From Zeugodacus cucurbitae (taxonomy: Eukaryota; Arthropoda; Insecta; Diptera; Tephritidae): a stretch of DNA of 64,000 nucleotides. The DNA lies in NCBI RefSeq assembly GCF_028554725.1, contig NC_071671.1, positions 28,954,001-29,018,000 on the forward strand, read 5' to 3'. A program made the translations under genes and the position numbers. Of the stretch, positions 1 through 11,584 are shown in pieces (the first letter of the stretch is position 1; each line of letters starts with the position of its first letter). The notes under the pieces were generated by a model. It saw nothing but the letters and a program-made list of their open reading frames with translations. It had not been told where the DNA came from and did not search any database.

Positions 1-985
1 GTTGTGCAAGATGAATGCCAATCGACCACCATTGTCTCTCTCGCAATCCTTACGTATAACGTTGAAATCGGCACAGCTCAGAATACCTTAGCGGCCGTTT
101 AGCTTGGTTCTTGGACCGCAGCTATCAATAAGCCTTCCCAACTCATTAGCTCAACTATCTCCTCGATCTTACTCTGGAGACCGTTGCAGTTAAATTGTAA
201 AAGCTTCGTTTGTCTCGGTTTGCCAGTGGTGATCCTGGGTGTGAGGAAGTGATGTACAGGTGTTGGTTGTTGCTGCTGCAAAAGTCGCAGAGGAAATTGT
301 CGCACACGGGTGTTGTTTGGCGACTCCGTTTGAGGTTGTTGCGGGGGCAGACACCTGCAACATGTGGCAAGGAATGACTCACTCCATTCACGGGTGATGC
401 GCAGGCCGGAACACGTCGGAAAATGACACCAGCCAGAGCAAGAATTCCACTTAACTGATGTGACATTCCTACGAATTTCGGTCTGACGCACGGAACAGAC
501 GGTACGAGGGACCAAGAGTGGAGTTTTGGTCCTCGTACGAGGATTCGAGCGGGATGAAGGTTGGGAATGGGTCTGATCAGACTGGGAGTCACACAGCCTG
601 GAGCTCCGGAGGACCGTTGAGGTCCTATCTTGGCCACTCGCAATGGGTTGTAACGCAGTGCGTAGACTTGTTGCTAATTGCACCGCTGCCGTAGAGGCGG
701 TTGTGTGTTGGCAGCATGGGGCCACATAACTTGTGATCCACTCCCTATGGGTTTTAAGGCCAGAACAGATCTTAAAATGGCTCCATCCATTGCTTGTGTT
801 ACACCTATCCGCCTTGAATGGAGCCTTTTGTCGCATACGCAGCCAGCGCGGATCAAAGGGATAGAGAGCAACCCTGCTGCAAGGTGTTGCTCAATTGATG
901 AAAGTCTTAGACTAGAACTTAGCGATCCCGACAGGTCTGAGTCGCCGAAATAATAGCCCTTGTCGGATCCGAAAATCCGAGTCAA
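1..985 (-). pseudogene. 5' part of a LINE: PHD-like finger and start of AP endonuclease, frameshifted
   Basis: Remnant of a non-LTR retrotransposon ORF read right to left, continuing off the left edge. An N-terminal segment is open from 985 to about 800 and ends in CVCDKRLHSRR. The reading then continues in another frame from 836 with RCNTSNGWSHFKICSGL, so there is a frameshift inside the first cysteine-rich finger. A second finger of the same form (CSGWCHFPTCSGL) follows near 440-350. Endonuclease opens with KLLQFNCNGLQSKI near 190-150 and VQEPS at about 100. After another frame change GGRLAFILHN is readable at 1-30. PHD-like fingers before an AP endonuclease are known from LOA/I/CR1-type LINEs; the exact clade is not settled here. 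The first finger shows Ser where Cys is expected. Inactive as it stands. Confidence 0.7.
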
Positions 986-2760
986 TCCCGGTGTAACGTA
1001 GAACCGGCTGTTGTGGGGATGGATATTTTCATTGGTAATCTATACTGGTTGAAAGTAAATATCAAACATAGAATTTTCTTTTTATTCAAGTGATTCTAAA
1101 TTTATTAACCCTTAAATGCATGGATTACCATATATGGTACATGCCTTAAATCCTTCGTAATTCGATCAAATTAATCTGTATCGCAGTTCGGTTTACTCAA
1201 AGGAGGCGACATAGCAGCTAACCGTTATTTAAAAATTACCCCAGCTTTCAGAATTTTATTCTAAGTTGAGGGTGACCTAATGAAGTGGTCGGAAGGGAAT
1301 TTGGGAAAAATTAAAATTGTATTTCACCATAAATACTAATTTATTACATTGTTTGTCCAATAAACATTACAAGTAAATGCGGTAGTGTTTATTTTAGCTA
1401 AATAAAATTAAACGCATTTATGCCAAATAAGAAATTTAATTTTATCAAGCGCTTGCTAATTTATACGTACTTTGTGTGCATGCATGGTTGAATTTAGAGT
1501 TGATGCAAAGAGGTATAACAGAAATGAATTGGAGATGAAGGTGGAGATGAGGTAGATATACGCGAAAATGGAAATGTGTCTTATGCTGTACAAGATTTCA
1601 CAATAAATCCTTTGCTCTTGATCTAGACGTGAAGTTTCTGAGAGAGCGCAAATATTCCATGCTCCGAATCTAGCCCTATTTTTTCATGCAAAAGGTCGTT
1701 ATTTGGATTAGTGTTTGTTTTAACCGAGCCTTCTTCATTGAGGCTTCGTTGATAAGTTTGGTTTACGATTGACCGGTTATCAGCCTATCTATCCGATTCT
1801 GATGTATGGAGAATTCTGAGATATCGACTGAAGCCTTTCAGCCCTGATGCAAAGTATTTGGTTTGATTTTACAACCCCATTTACTCTATATAGATGACAA
1901 GGTTATACCGCATTTTCGCGGTCACAAGAGCCTCGCTAATCTCTCTAACCAAACAAGGAGAGCCGCGCGTAAATGAGGTTGATTGATAATCGGTTGACAG
2001 AGGCTATATATTCGCTTTTCTTTTGCTCCTCCTCAAAGCCACAGAATACTAATAATATAATACATATACATATGTCCTTTATAATATATTTAAAACTATT
2101 TGGAATACAATTTTGATTTAGTTGGTTGTTATGTTTAGCTTCAGAAAGGTTCCTTGGAACTAAAATCTAAACTGTGTTCTTTATTGGCAAAAATTTGCTA
2201 AGCTGTAATCGCATGCAATATATAGAAAACAATTTCGTCAAAGTTACCCTCATTATCTTAATTTTTTATACAAAAAAGAGAAAACTAAACTTTTTAATAT
2301 AAAAACGGCTCAATAACGCGAGCCATCCAGATGTTCATATTTTTCCTCTTTGTATAAAAATAACGACAAAAGTAAACATCTCCATTACAACAAATTAACT
2401 TCCACAATTATCCACAGCGAGATATTATATTTGTCAAGAGCATTTTACTTCTTAACAACTTATAAAGAAAAGAGCTTTTTATTTTAGACACAGAATACGA
2501 AATGCTTGATAAATTTAAATTTTTTACAAATTAGAAATTTTTTGAATTCGTAAAGTGCACAGAATAGGGCTGTTAATATGTATATATATATGGATGGGAT
2601 CATGTGTAGAAGTTCACGTAAGTGAGGAAAGTTTTTGATTGTCATTCACTTGGGAGTGGCCAGAAACAATTCTTCTCCACATGATTCAAGCAGCTCACGA
2701 CTTCCGTTTTTAGACCAAGTATCCTCTGGGTAGCTAACAAACATCTTTTTGAAGACGAGC
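986..2760. other. AT-rich stretch without recognisable gene
   Basis: I see no open frame with family resemblance here. The last ~150 bases (from about 2610) are probably 5' untranslated sequence of the RTE-type element that follows. An Alternating TA run lies near 2578-2590. Confidence 0.5.
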
Positions 2761-2799
2761 TAAAGTGGGAAGGCGAACCCGAATCGAAGAAAGCCTCGG

Positions 2800-5468
2800 A
2801 TGAGACACCCCCCTTTTGATGACGACCCCTGCAAACGTTTTAAGGATAATGATTTAAGGGCATGCACCTGGAATGTCCGGACCCTTAATTGGGAAGGTGC
2901 CTCTGCCCAGCTGGTTGATGTCCTCATACGACTAAAGGCTAATATCGCCACCATCCAAGAAGTGCGATGTACGGGACAAGGACGGAAGAAGGTGGGTCCT
3001 TGTGACATTTACTACAGCGGCACAACAGTTGGCAATTCAGCCTCCATAACGAAACATCGCCAAACGGCCTGAGGCTGATCGACTTCGCTGGGGTCCGAAA
3101 TATGGTCGTCTGTAGTACCAGATTCCAGCATAAGAAAATACACCAAGCTACTTGGCTGTCTCCTGATCGAAACACGCGTAACCAAATCGATCACGTTGTG
3201 ATAGACGGAAGACATGTATCCAGTGTTTTAGACGTGCGTACGCTCCGAGGACCAAATATAGACTCGAACCATTATCTGGTTGCAGCGAAGATACGCACCC
3301 GCCTCTGTGCAGCAAAGAACGCCCGTCAACAAACACAAGGAAGGTTCGACGTCGAAAAGCTGCAATCGCAACAGACAGCCACGAAATACTCTACTCGACT
3401 TGCACTCCTGCTCTCTGAGAGCACCCATCAGCATCTCGGTATAAGGGAACTGTGGAACGGCATCTCAAACCCACTGCGTACCGCTGCAGCCGAAACAATT
3501 GGATTTTGGCAACGACAAAAAACAAGCTGGTACGATGAGGAATGCCGTCTCGCAGCGGAGAGAAAACAGACTGCCTACCTCGCAACGTTGCAAACAACCA
3601 CAACACGTGCGGGATGGGATAGATACCGAGAGCTGAAGAGGGAAGCGAGACGCATTTGCAGACAAAAAAAGAAAGAGGCCGAAATGCGTGAGTATGAAGA
3701 GCTTGACAAGCTGGCCGACAGGGGTAATGCTCGAAAATTTTACGAAAAGATCCGGCGACTAACTGAAGGTTTCAAGACCGGACCGCACTCCTGTAGGACC
3801 CCCAGAGGTGATCTAGTTATTGATGACCAGAGTATACTGAGTTCGTGGAGGGAACACTTCTCCAGCCTGCTGAATGGCAGTGAAAGTACAACACCAGGAG
3901 ATGGTGAACACGATTCCCCAATCGACGACGATGGAGCAGATGTTCCATTGCCCGACCGTGAAGAAATTCGAATAGCAATTACCCGCTTGAAGAACAATAA
4001 GGCGGCGGGTGCCGATGGATTACCGGCCGAGCTATTCAAATACGGCGGCGAAGAGCTGATAAGGTGCTTGCATCAGCTTCTTTGCAGAATATGGTCGGAA
4101 GAAAGCATGCCTGACGATTGGAATCTCAGTGTACTCTGCCCAATACACAAAAAGGGAGACCCCACAATTTGCGCCAATTACCGTGGGATAAGCCTCCTCA
4201 ACATCGCGTATAAGGTTCTGTCGAACGTATTGTGTGAAAGACTAAAGCCCACCGTCAACAAACTGATTGGACCTTATCAGTGTGGCTTTAGACCTGGAAA
4301 ATCAACAACAGACCAGATATTCACCATGCGCCAAATTTTGGAGAAGACCCGTGAAAATAGGATCGACACACACCATCTCTTTGTCGACTTTAAAGCTGCT
4401 TTCGACAGCACGAAAAGGAGCTGCCTTTATGCCGCGATGTCTGAATTTGGTATCCCCGCAAAACTAATACGGCTGTGTAAGCTGACGTTGAGCAACACCA
4501 AAAGCTCCGTCAGGATCGGGAAGGACCTCTCCGAGCCGTTCGATACCAGACGAGGTTTCAGACAAGGTGACTCACTCTCGTGTGATTTCTTTAACCTGAT
4601 GCTGGAGAAAATAATACGAGCTGCAGAGCTAAATTGAGAAGGTACAATCTTCTATAAGAGTGTACAGCTACTGGCGTACGCCGATGATATCGATATCATC
4701 GGAAGCAACACCCGCGCCGCTAGTTCTGCTTTTTCCAGACTGGATAAGGAAGCGAAGCGTATGGGTCTGGTGGTGAACGAGGATAAGACGAAATATCTCC
4801 TGTCGTCAAACAAACAGTCAGCGCATTCGCGTCTTGGCTCCCATGTCACTGTTGACAGTCATAACTTTGAAGTTGTAGATAATTTCGTCTACCTGGGAAC
4901 CAGCATTAACACCAATGTCAGCCTGGAAATCCAACGCAGAATCACTCTTGCCAACAGGTGCTACTATGGACTAAGTAGGCAATTGAAAAGTAAAGTCCTC
5001 TCTCGACGAATAAAAACCAAACTCTACAAGTCTCTCATCATTCCCGTCCTACTTTACGGTGCAGAAGCGTGGACGATGTCAACATCCGATGAGACGGCAC
5101 TAGGAGTTTTCGAGAGAAAGGTTTTGCGGAAGATTTATGGTCCCTTAAGAATTGGCAACGGCGAATACCGCAGACGATGGAACGATGAGCTGTATGTGTT
5201 ATTCGACGACATAGACATAGTCCAGCGAATAAAAAAACAGCGGCTACGCTGGCTAGGTCATGTTGTCCGAATGGATGAAAGTGCTCCAGCTCTGAAAATA
5301 TACGATGCAGTACCCGCTGGTGGAAGCAGAGGAAGAGGGAGACCTCTACTCCGATGGAAGGACCAGGTGGAGAGGGACCTGGCTTCGCTTGGAATAACCA
5401 ATTGGTGCCAAACTGCCAGAAGGACGGATGCGTGGCGCGCTGTTTTGGACTCGGTTATAACCGCGTAA
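2800..5468 (+). pseudogene. RTE-type LINE ORF (endonuclease + reverse transcriptase), inactivated
   Basis: Encodes the single polyprotein of an RTE-like non-LTR retrotransposon. The endonuclease begins at 2850 (LRACTWNVRTLNWEG, then IQEVRCTGQG). Its middle is deleted and the frame changes near 3020-3050. The end is readable from 3043 (NGLRLIDFAGVRNMVVC) and includes TWLSPDRNTRNQIDHV and the SNHYLV end motif. Reverse transcriptase follows with NNKAAGADGLPAELFK, YRGISLL, GFRPGKSTTDQIF and FRQGDSLSCDFFN. The catalytic LAYADDIDIIG is at 4671-4703. The frame from 3102 to 5468 is continuous except for one TGA at 4635-4637, since the two open parts are in the same frame. The C-terminus (LLYGAEAWT, RLRWLGHVVRM, GRPLLRWKD) is typical of RTE-type proteins often mis-annotated as craniofacial development protein 2-like. 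Not functional because of the endonuclease deletion and the stop. Confidence 0.88.
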
Positions 5469-5524
5469 GCGGTGTCTACGCCAGTCAAGAAGAAGACAAT
5501 CGTGCGGCATAGACCTGCTCGCTC

Positions 5525-6205
5525 AAGTGGCAAATACAGACTAGTCTGTTCTACATATCATATATTCTCCGAGTCAATATTTACCGAAAATTTAACAAAA
5601 AATTATTTTTTTTTGTTAACAATATGTCAAAAATCCAAATTTTTTAATCTTTTTTCATTCGTTAACTAAGTTTACCCATTTACTATCGAAATATTTTTGA
5701 TTTATTGGATTTAGAGCAACCAATAATAAGTTATGATGTCCACGGCAAGAACTTTTTTTTGGACACATCATGGGTACCAACGGCTGAGTTTTCGGAATTT
5801 GTAAATAAAAATTTCACAAAATACTATTTAAATACGTATCTTTATGTGCTGAATTAGTTAAATGAAATTTATTATTGTAAATATTACAAAAATTGTACTA
5901 AAATACTCTTGTTTTCAACCTTTGAAAACCACCTAACCCCTTATTGGCATACATATGAAACTCCTAAAGGAGAGAATTAAATAAAAATGTAAAAATTGCT
6001 CGTACCAAAACCGTTGCATTCGTTTTTTTACTTCTCATTTTCGGCGCATACCGAAATTACAATTTTCTCTTCTAATGCCCTGTCCGTTCACTTCAAAAAT
6101 TGCAAAAAAAGTATGTATGAACAACTTGTCGCTTAAGTGTATAGTGAACTGACATGCGACCCGTTATGCATAAAAGTCTGCAAGTGTATTTGCCGCTTCA
6201 ACCAG
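5525..6205. repeat. TIR-bearing dispersed repeat, copy 1
   Basis: Begins near 5530 with AAATACAGACTAGTCTG and ends near 6203 with AAGTCTGCAAGTGTATTTGC, which is the inverted form of the start seen in copy 2 at 14693. The interior shares long stretches with 15055-15640, for example GTCCACGGCAAGA, CCAACGGCTGAGTTTTCG and GAAACTCCTA. No transposase is seen. The superfamily is unknown. It begins directly after the RTE-type coding end, so the RTE 3' end and this repeat abut. Confidence 0.55.
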
Positions 6206-6994
6206 ACTGAATATTTTTGATCGTTGATTCACTTCCCAGTAAAAAATCCGACCATCCAAAGATTAATCTTATAGTATGTTTACATATGAAAATAATTTCG
6301 TTCTAAGCTCGTTCAATAATCTAACCGTTTACATATAGCCAAATGAGATTATCAATTGACAAATGTGTTGTATTTGTTGTTGTATTACACATCTTTCTCT
6401 CGCTGTCGGCCATTTTTGTTTACATTTTGATTTGACATTTCTCCTCTTCTTCGCAAAATTATCGATAAAACTACGAATAACACCGAAAATCTAGTTGTAT
6501 AAAACGAGATAATTTTATAATCTTGGATTATTAAGAGGGTAATTTTGTATGAGAAACCTCGTTTCTTAATTACAGATTATCGAGTTAAGCTCGTAAATGG
6601 AGATAATCTCGTAATCTATCATGAAATATAAAAAACTCGGACCTTACCGAAAAACAAAAGTCAGCTCTTCTGCTAATGAAAGCTCTTACATCGGGAGGCT
6701 TTGATGGACCAATATACTCAATTTTCAGCAGTGTTTCTTTAGATGGTGGAACTTCATAATAACTTTTTATATATATTCGCGACACTTGATTCACATTCGC
6801 GTTTATAGAACATAAAAGAATTTCACAACAATTAACAGTTATGATTATCTCATTTTGTGAGAGGTGGTGCTCATCTCTGACCATAACTATCAATTGAATT
6901 TTGATTTTCCCTGTAAACATAAACATTTGTTTGTTGATTTTTTAATTTATTTGATTTATTTGGCACTTTCGCATTGAAAACAAAACCTACAATG
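6206..6994. other. No recognised gene; one exon-like open segment on the minus strand (6585-6926)
   Basis: AT-rich sequence. On the minus strand an open segment of about 113 codons contains YYEVPPSKETLLKIEYIGPS and runs to a plausible splice donor (CG/GTAAGG at about 6653). I do not recognise the family. It could be an isolated exon or chance. Confidence 0.25.
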
Positions 6995-7002
6995 CTGCTA
7001 TG

Positions 7003-7394
7003 CAAAGTGTATTCAACAAAGTGAACTAAATATTTGACATACCCGTTTTTGACAATAAATTAGTAAACAATTCATGTATTTCTTTACATTAACCCGTCTT
7101 TTTTCTCTTGAACAATATAATATATATTGATAAAATTGTTTGCAATTTGTCAGTTGGAGCACAAAAATTAGTAAATTGCTTCCATGAGTTGTTTTGCATA
7201 AGCAGAAAGTATTTGGCATTTTCTTTTATTCCTTTAAAAAATTTTTTTTTGGTTTGAAATTTGTACACTTTTGAATTTCAAAATTTGAATTTTTCAATAT
7301 ATGTAAGGGTTAAATCAATGGCAACAAACATGCCAAATTCGGGTAAAAAAAATGAAATGTCATATACTTAGTTCACTTTGTTGAATACACTTTG
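7003..7394. mobile_element. 392-bp MITE with 8-bp target duplication (hAT-like)
   Basis: Bounded by inverted repeats of about 36 bp with two mismatches, beginning CAAAGTGTATTCAACAAAGT. Flanked on both sides by the identical octamer CTGCTATG (6995-7002 and 7395-7402). An 8-bp duplication is typical of hAT and P superfamilies, and a CA.AG start suits hAT. The interior is AT-rich and has no meaningful ORF, so it is non-autonomous. Confidence 0.82.
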
Positions 7395-7954
7395 CTGCTA
7401 TGAAACCAATAATCGACTATTGTTAATATTGTTACGGTTACGACTATAGTTATTGATATGACGTTATGTTATAGCACGTTTAATACAGCCTTAATTCAAA
7501 ATTAATAAACTATTCTTATATAAATTAATTCTGCTTATTTTGCTTGTTAACTTAAGTGAATTAATCTTCTTTACGTGCCTATATTTCTCTTCACTCTCTC
7601 CTATTTATATATGATACAAATACAAAAACACAAATTTTTAGCTTTTCCTGGTAAACGATGCATTTATATGGAAAATTAGTACATACTTATTTCGTGTTTA
7701 GTGAGTGATTTCACATAACGGACGCTTAGGGCTGACCCCACGCATTTAAAGGTTAAATATTATAATAAGAGTATGGTCGAATAAGCCCTTAAAGTATTAT
7801 AAACTTAGTGCACGTATAACGAACGAAATTCTTTCAAAGAATGCCGATCATTGCCTACTCCAGGTAAAATCTACAAGAGCGGGGAATATCAATAAAACAT
7901 TAAACACTGATTCCGACGTAATATCGTTATAATTTGTAGATTATCCGAAATTAC

Positions 7955-8180
7955 TGCATGTCGGTGTGATTTTGGTGCAAATTCTGAATATGTCTTTCTG
8001 CTCTATTTTGTCTATTGTTTTGAAAAGGCATATGTCACTCTGTGGTTAGCAGAGCCCTCTGTAGTAGTTTTTTATTTAATTTGAAATTGTTTTTTCTTTT
8101 TATTTATTTAATTGTATGAGGTATTTACATTTATAAATTAGTTTGGCGATTTAAATTTTTAATAATTATTATAGATTAAT
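7955..8180 (+). repeat. Partial third copy of the foldback-arm repeat
   Basis: Matches 11716-12035 in direct orientation and 9960-10360 in inverted orientation. Shared strings include GCATGTCGGTGT, ATATGTCTTTCTGCTCT, GGTTAGCAGAGCCCTCT and TTAATTGTATGAGGTATTTA. It is cut at about 8180 by the insertion of the mini-me-like copy that follows. Confidence 0.65.
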
Positions 8181-9651
8181 TTTTATACTCTCGCAACAAA
8201 GTTGCTAAAGAGAGTATTATAGTTTTGTTCACATAACGGTTGTTTGTGTCACCAAGAAATAAAAGAGTTAGATATGGGGTTATATATATATATAATTGAT
8301 CAGGATGACGAGTGCAGTTGAAATTCGGATGTCTGTCCGTCCGTTTGTCCGTGGAAGCGATAACTTGAGTTAAAATTGAGATATCTTAATGAAACGAAAA
8401 AGGGCAAAATCGGACCATTGTCACGCCCACAAAATGGCTAAAACCAGAAACACATAAAGTGTCATAACTAAGCCATAAATAAAGTTATAAAAGTGAAATT
8501 TGGATTAAAGGATCGCACTAGGAAGGGGCATATTTGGATGTAATTTTTTTCGGAAAAGTAGGCGTGGCCCGCCCCCAAATCGGTTATTTGTGTATATCTT
8601 GCAAACCAATGAAGCTATATAAACCAAAATTTCTGCAGTCGATTCTCTTACGTACCCCACTTATGGGTCAAAAACCATATCTCAGGAACTACTCGACAGA
8701 TTTCAATGAATTTATAATATTTGGTATATAATATTTTCTAGAAACCCTGATAACACGGATAAAAAATGGGCGAAATCGGTTCACAACCACGACTACTTTC
8801 CTTATAACTCAATTTTGAATTCTATTATAATGTATACATAAGAATCCAATGAAGATAGCGGAATAAAACTTTACACAAATAGTGTATATCATCTCTGGCT
8901 TCATTTGTGAAAAATTTGTCGAAAACGCACTATAACTTTTCAAGGCCCAGATATCGAACATAAAACTCATTGAACTCAGCGCCTAAGGGTAAATTTTAAC
9001 CGAAAATATGGGTAATTCTCTCAGATAATTTAATGTAATTCAGAGGAAATCGTTTTCTTCTAATAGTGTGTCTCTGTTACAAAAATTATTAAAATCGGGT
9101 CACAACATCTCCTAGATCCCATATATGTACATAATTATTGTAATTTTTTTGGGAAAGTGGCCCCGCACCCAAATCGGTTGTTTGTGTATATCTCGCAAAC
9201 CAAGAAGCTATATAAACCAAACCTTCTGCAGTCGATTCTCTTACTACCCCACCACACACCATGAAAATAGTTGAAATCGGATAATGACCACGCCCACCTC
9301 CCATACAAAGGTAATGTTGAATATTACTAAAAGTAAGATAACTCACTAACAAAAAACGTCAGAAACACTAAATTTTACAGAAGAAAAAGCAGCAGTAAGC
9401 TGCACTCACACTTTTTTACAAAATGGAAAATGGGCGTGACATCGCCCACTTATGGGTCAAAAACCATATCTCAGGAACTACTCGACAGATTTCAAAGAAA
9501 TTCGGTATATAATATTTTATGAAACCCTGACAACACGGATAAAATATAGGCGAAATCGGTTTACAACCACGACTACTTTCCTTATAACTCAATTTTGAAT
9601 TCTATCTGATTCCTTTACTTTATAATGTATACATAAGAAACCAATGAAGAT
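8181..9651 (-). mobile_element. DINE-1/mini-me-like repeat, copy A (minus), with internal duplication
   Basis: Starts with TATACTCTCGCAACAAAGTTGC, then the conserved core ACATAACGGTTGTTTG, a (TA)n run, and GTCTGTCCGTCC: the reverse-complement 3' end of the family. Internal blocks are present twice: TATGGGTCAAAAACCATATC occurs at about 8661 and 9450, and the AAATCGGTTATTTGTGTATA-type block at about 8577 and 9171. This copy is therefore rearranged, with a duplicated middle and no 5' hairpin end. Confidence 0.72.
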
Positions 9652-10477
9652 AACGTTCGCAATAGCACTAAATTCATTATTTTAAATGTAAAATATTGTT
9701 AAATTAGCAGCTACATACGATTGAATGTACGAATATATGTAACAATCATAATATTAGTAGTGAACTTTGATTTATATTGTATAGCAACACAAAAAAAAAC
9801 AATACTTAAAACTTTTGCGAAATTGTAAATTATAAAAATTTAATAATTAATCTTAAATTTTTATGTAAAATATGTAAATTTTGTTAATGTATAAATGATT
9901 GCAGCAAAAACGTTTGTAAAAATAAAAGTCTACTGAAATGCTAATATTTAAAAATTTATCTATAATTATTATTAAAAATGTAAAATACCATACTAATTTA
10001 TAAATCTAAATACCTCATACAATTAAATAAATAAAGATAAAAATAAAACAATTTAAATTTTTAATGAAAAAGTAAGTGACCTATAGAATGAAACCATGGA
10101 GACCAATGAACCAAATTTAAGTAACGAAACGGTGACCCAACAAATGACCAATACCTGTGACTAAGGGGTGACCCTGAAAATGATAAATTGAAGAATCTCC
10201 ACTGATAGATGGCTGATTAAATAAAAAACTATTATAGAGGGCTCTGCTAACCACAGAGTGACATAGGCCTTTCCAAAACAATGAAAAATTATGCAGGATT
10301 TGCACCAAAATCAATGAGAGAGAGCGAGCAAGATAATCGCACCGACATGCCGTAAAAGGGGAGAAATGGTAACTTTTTTCCTGCTGCTAGAACAAGAGAG
10401 ACCAATAAAATAATACAAGCTTTTTTTACTGGTAACCAATACACCATAAGATAAGTAACTCTACTCGTCTTGCAGGG
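9652..10477 (-). repeat. Left arm of foldback-like inverted repeat
   Basis: Reverse complement of 11585-12321. I compared about 190 bases at the inner end by eye and found only a few differences; the outer end AACGTTCGCAATAGCAC is also shared. This arm has about 90 bp more than the right arm, mainly around 9990-10070 and at 10240. The ORF-like segment at 10117-10314 is not conserved as protein between arms and is not proposed as a gene. Confidence 0.78.
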
Positions 10478-10760
10478 CAGCGTTCGTTATCAAACACTAG
10501 TTTTCGCATTTTGCCTAAAAATTGTATACGTTGTTTCAAAGCTGCCAAGATTGCTATCCAATTTCTGTCGTTAAGTTTATGGAACGTTGCGTATTTTGAA
10601 AACTTATCTATTGTTGTGAGATACACGATGTTCCTGTACGGAAACCAAATATCTATGTGAACTATGTCGATGAAATACTTTGGGGATTCTGTTATTTGAT
10701 AAGGATGTTTAATTGGATTTCCGTCGTCTTTTGCTATTTTGTTATCTTCTTGAATACTAT
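10478..10760 (-). pseudogene. LTR-retrotransposon integrase core fragment
   Basis: Minus-strand translation gives HPYQITESPKYFIDIVHIDI, then YLTTIDKFSKYATFHKLNDR, then QFLGKMRKLVFDNER. This is the DDE integrase core: the first catalytic Asp in VHIDIW and the second in VFDNE are visible, the Glu is missing. The frame is cut at 10478 where the foldback arm starts (DNERC then arm sequence). It differs in sequence from the gypsy-type integrase at 38-39 kb, so it is a different family. Only about 94 codons remain. Confidence 0.75.
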
Positions 10761-10780
10761 GAACTGTCCCGTCTGTGGAC

Positions 10781-10941
10781 CAAGTCTCTACATGTCCTCA
10801 GAGAATGTAAAATATAGAGAAGGTCCAATTGCGGACCAGCGTGTGAATTGTCAAAAACTAACAAAATCATATGAGTGAGTTTCTCCACAGCCGACTCGGA
10901 AGGAGAAATATGCTCAGAACATTTATATTAAAGCATTTACA
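10781..10941. repeat. Dispersed repeat R, uninterrupted copy
   Basis: Related to 18697-18762 (left half) and 25212-25330 (right half). It reads through the sequence GCGTGTGAATTGTCAAAA without interruption, so it represents an unoccupied version of the site filled by the block at 18763-25211. Function unknown. A mariner-like MITE follows immediately. Confidence 0.65.
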
Positions 10942-10943
10942 TA

Positions 10944-11559
10944 TTAGGTCTACAACTTTGCTTCCGCCGTTTTTTTGTAAATTTCAGTTTTTTTTGTAAA
11001 AAACGGTTACAAATGTCGATGAGCCTTAGCCGCACTTTTCTTGGAATTAAAAAAGAAAAGCAAAATTTCATGCAAATGTCGAGAATTCGGCTCAAAAAGT
11101 GACATTTTCAGTTGAGAATAAGTTTGGGATGCAAACAGATCTCTACAAATATTTTGTTGGGATAATGTTGACACAAATGTCCAAGATCGATATAAAATGA
11201 TTTAATCGACCAGTGCTTGACCCTAGAGACATTCCCGCAAACGTCGAGAATTCGGCTCAAAAAGTGACATTTTCAGTTGAGAATAAGTTTGGGACACAAA
11301 CAGATCTCTACAAATATTTTGTTGGGATAATGTTGACACAAATGTCCAAGATCGATATAAAACGATTTAATCGACCAGTGCTTGACCCTAGAGACATTCC
11401 CGCAAACGTCGAGAATTCGGCTCAAAAAGTGACATTTTCAGTTGAGAATAAGTTTAGGATGCAAACAGATCTCTACAAATATTTTGTTGTTTTAATCGAC
11501 CAGTGCTTGACCCTAGAGACATCTATCGGAAAACGGTAGAAGCAAAGTTGTAGACCTAA
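10944..11559. mobile_element. Mariner-like MITE, 616 bp, TA target duplication
   Basis: Starts TTAGGTCTACAACTTTGCTT and ends with its exact inverse; the perfect part of the TIR is 21 bp and similarity continues with mismatches (CCGCCGTTTTT against ACCGTTTTCC). Flanked by TA at 10942-10943 and 11560-11561. TTAGGT-type ends and TA duplications are typical of mariner. No transposase is encoded; most of the interior is a 165-bp tandem repeat. Confidence 0.85.
11078..11521 (+). repeat. 165-bp tandem repeat, 2 full copies plus a partial, inside the mariner-like MITE
   Basis: The string GTCGAGAATTCGGCTC recurs at 11078, 11243 and 11408, exactly 165 bp apart. The third copy lacks about 40 bp (GGGATAATGTTGACAC...GATATAAAACG). 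Because 165 is divisible by three, an open frame of 108 codons (11213-11539) runs through the array with a repeated 55-residue unit. I see no family match and no start context, so I do not call it a gene. Confidence 0.85.
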
Positions 11560-11584
11560 TACATACATATATGCAATCATACAT

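Noticed and set aside
678..953. Plus-strand open frame of 91 codons
   Set aside because: It is antisense to the PHD-like finger region of the minus-strand LINE; no family resemblance in this frame.
2939..3665. Several minus-strand ORFs opposite the RTE element
   Set aside because: Antisense shadows of the endonuclease and reverse transcriptase frame.
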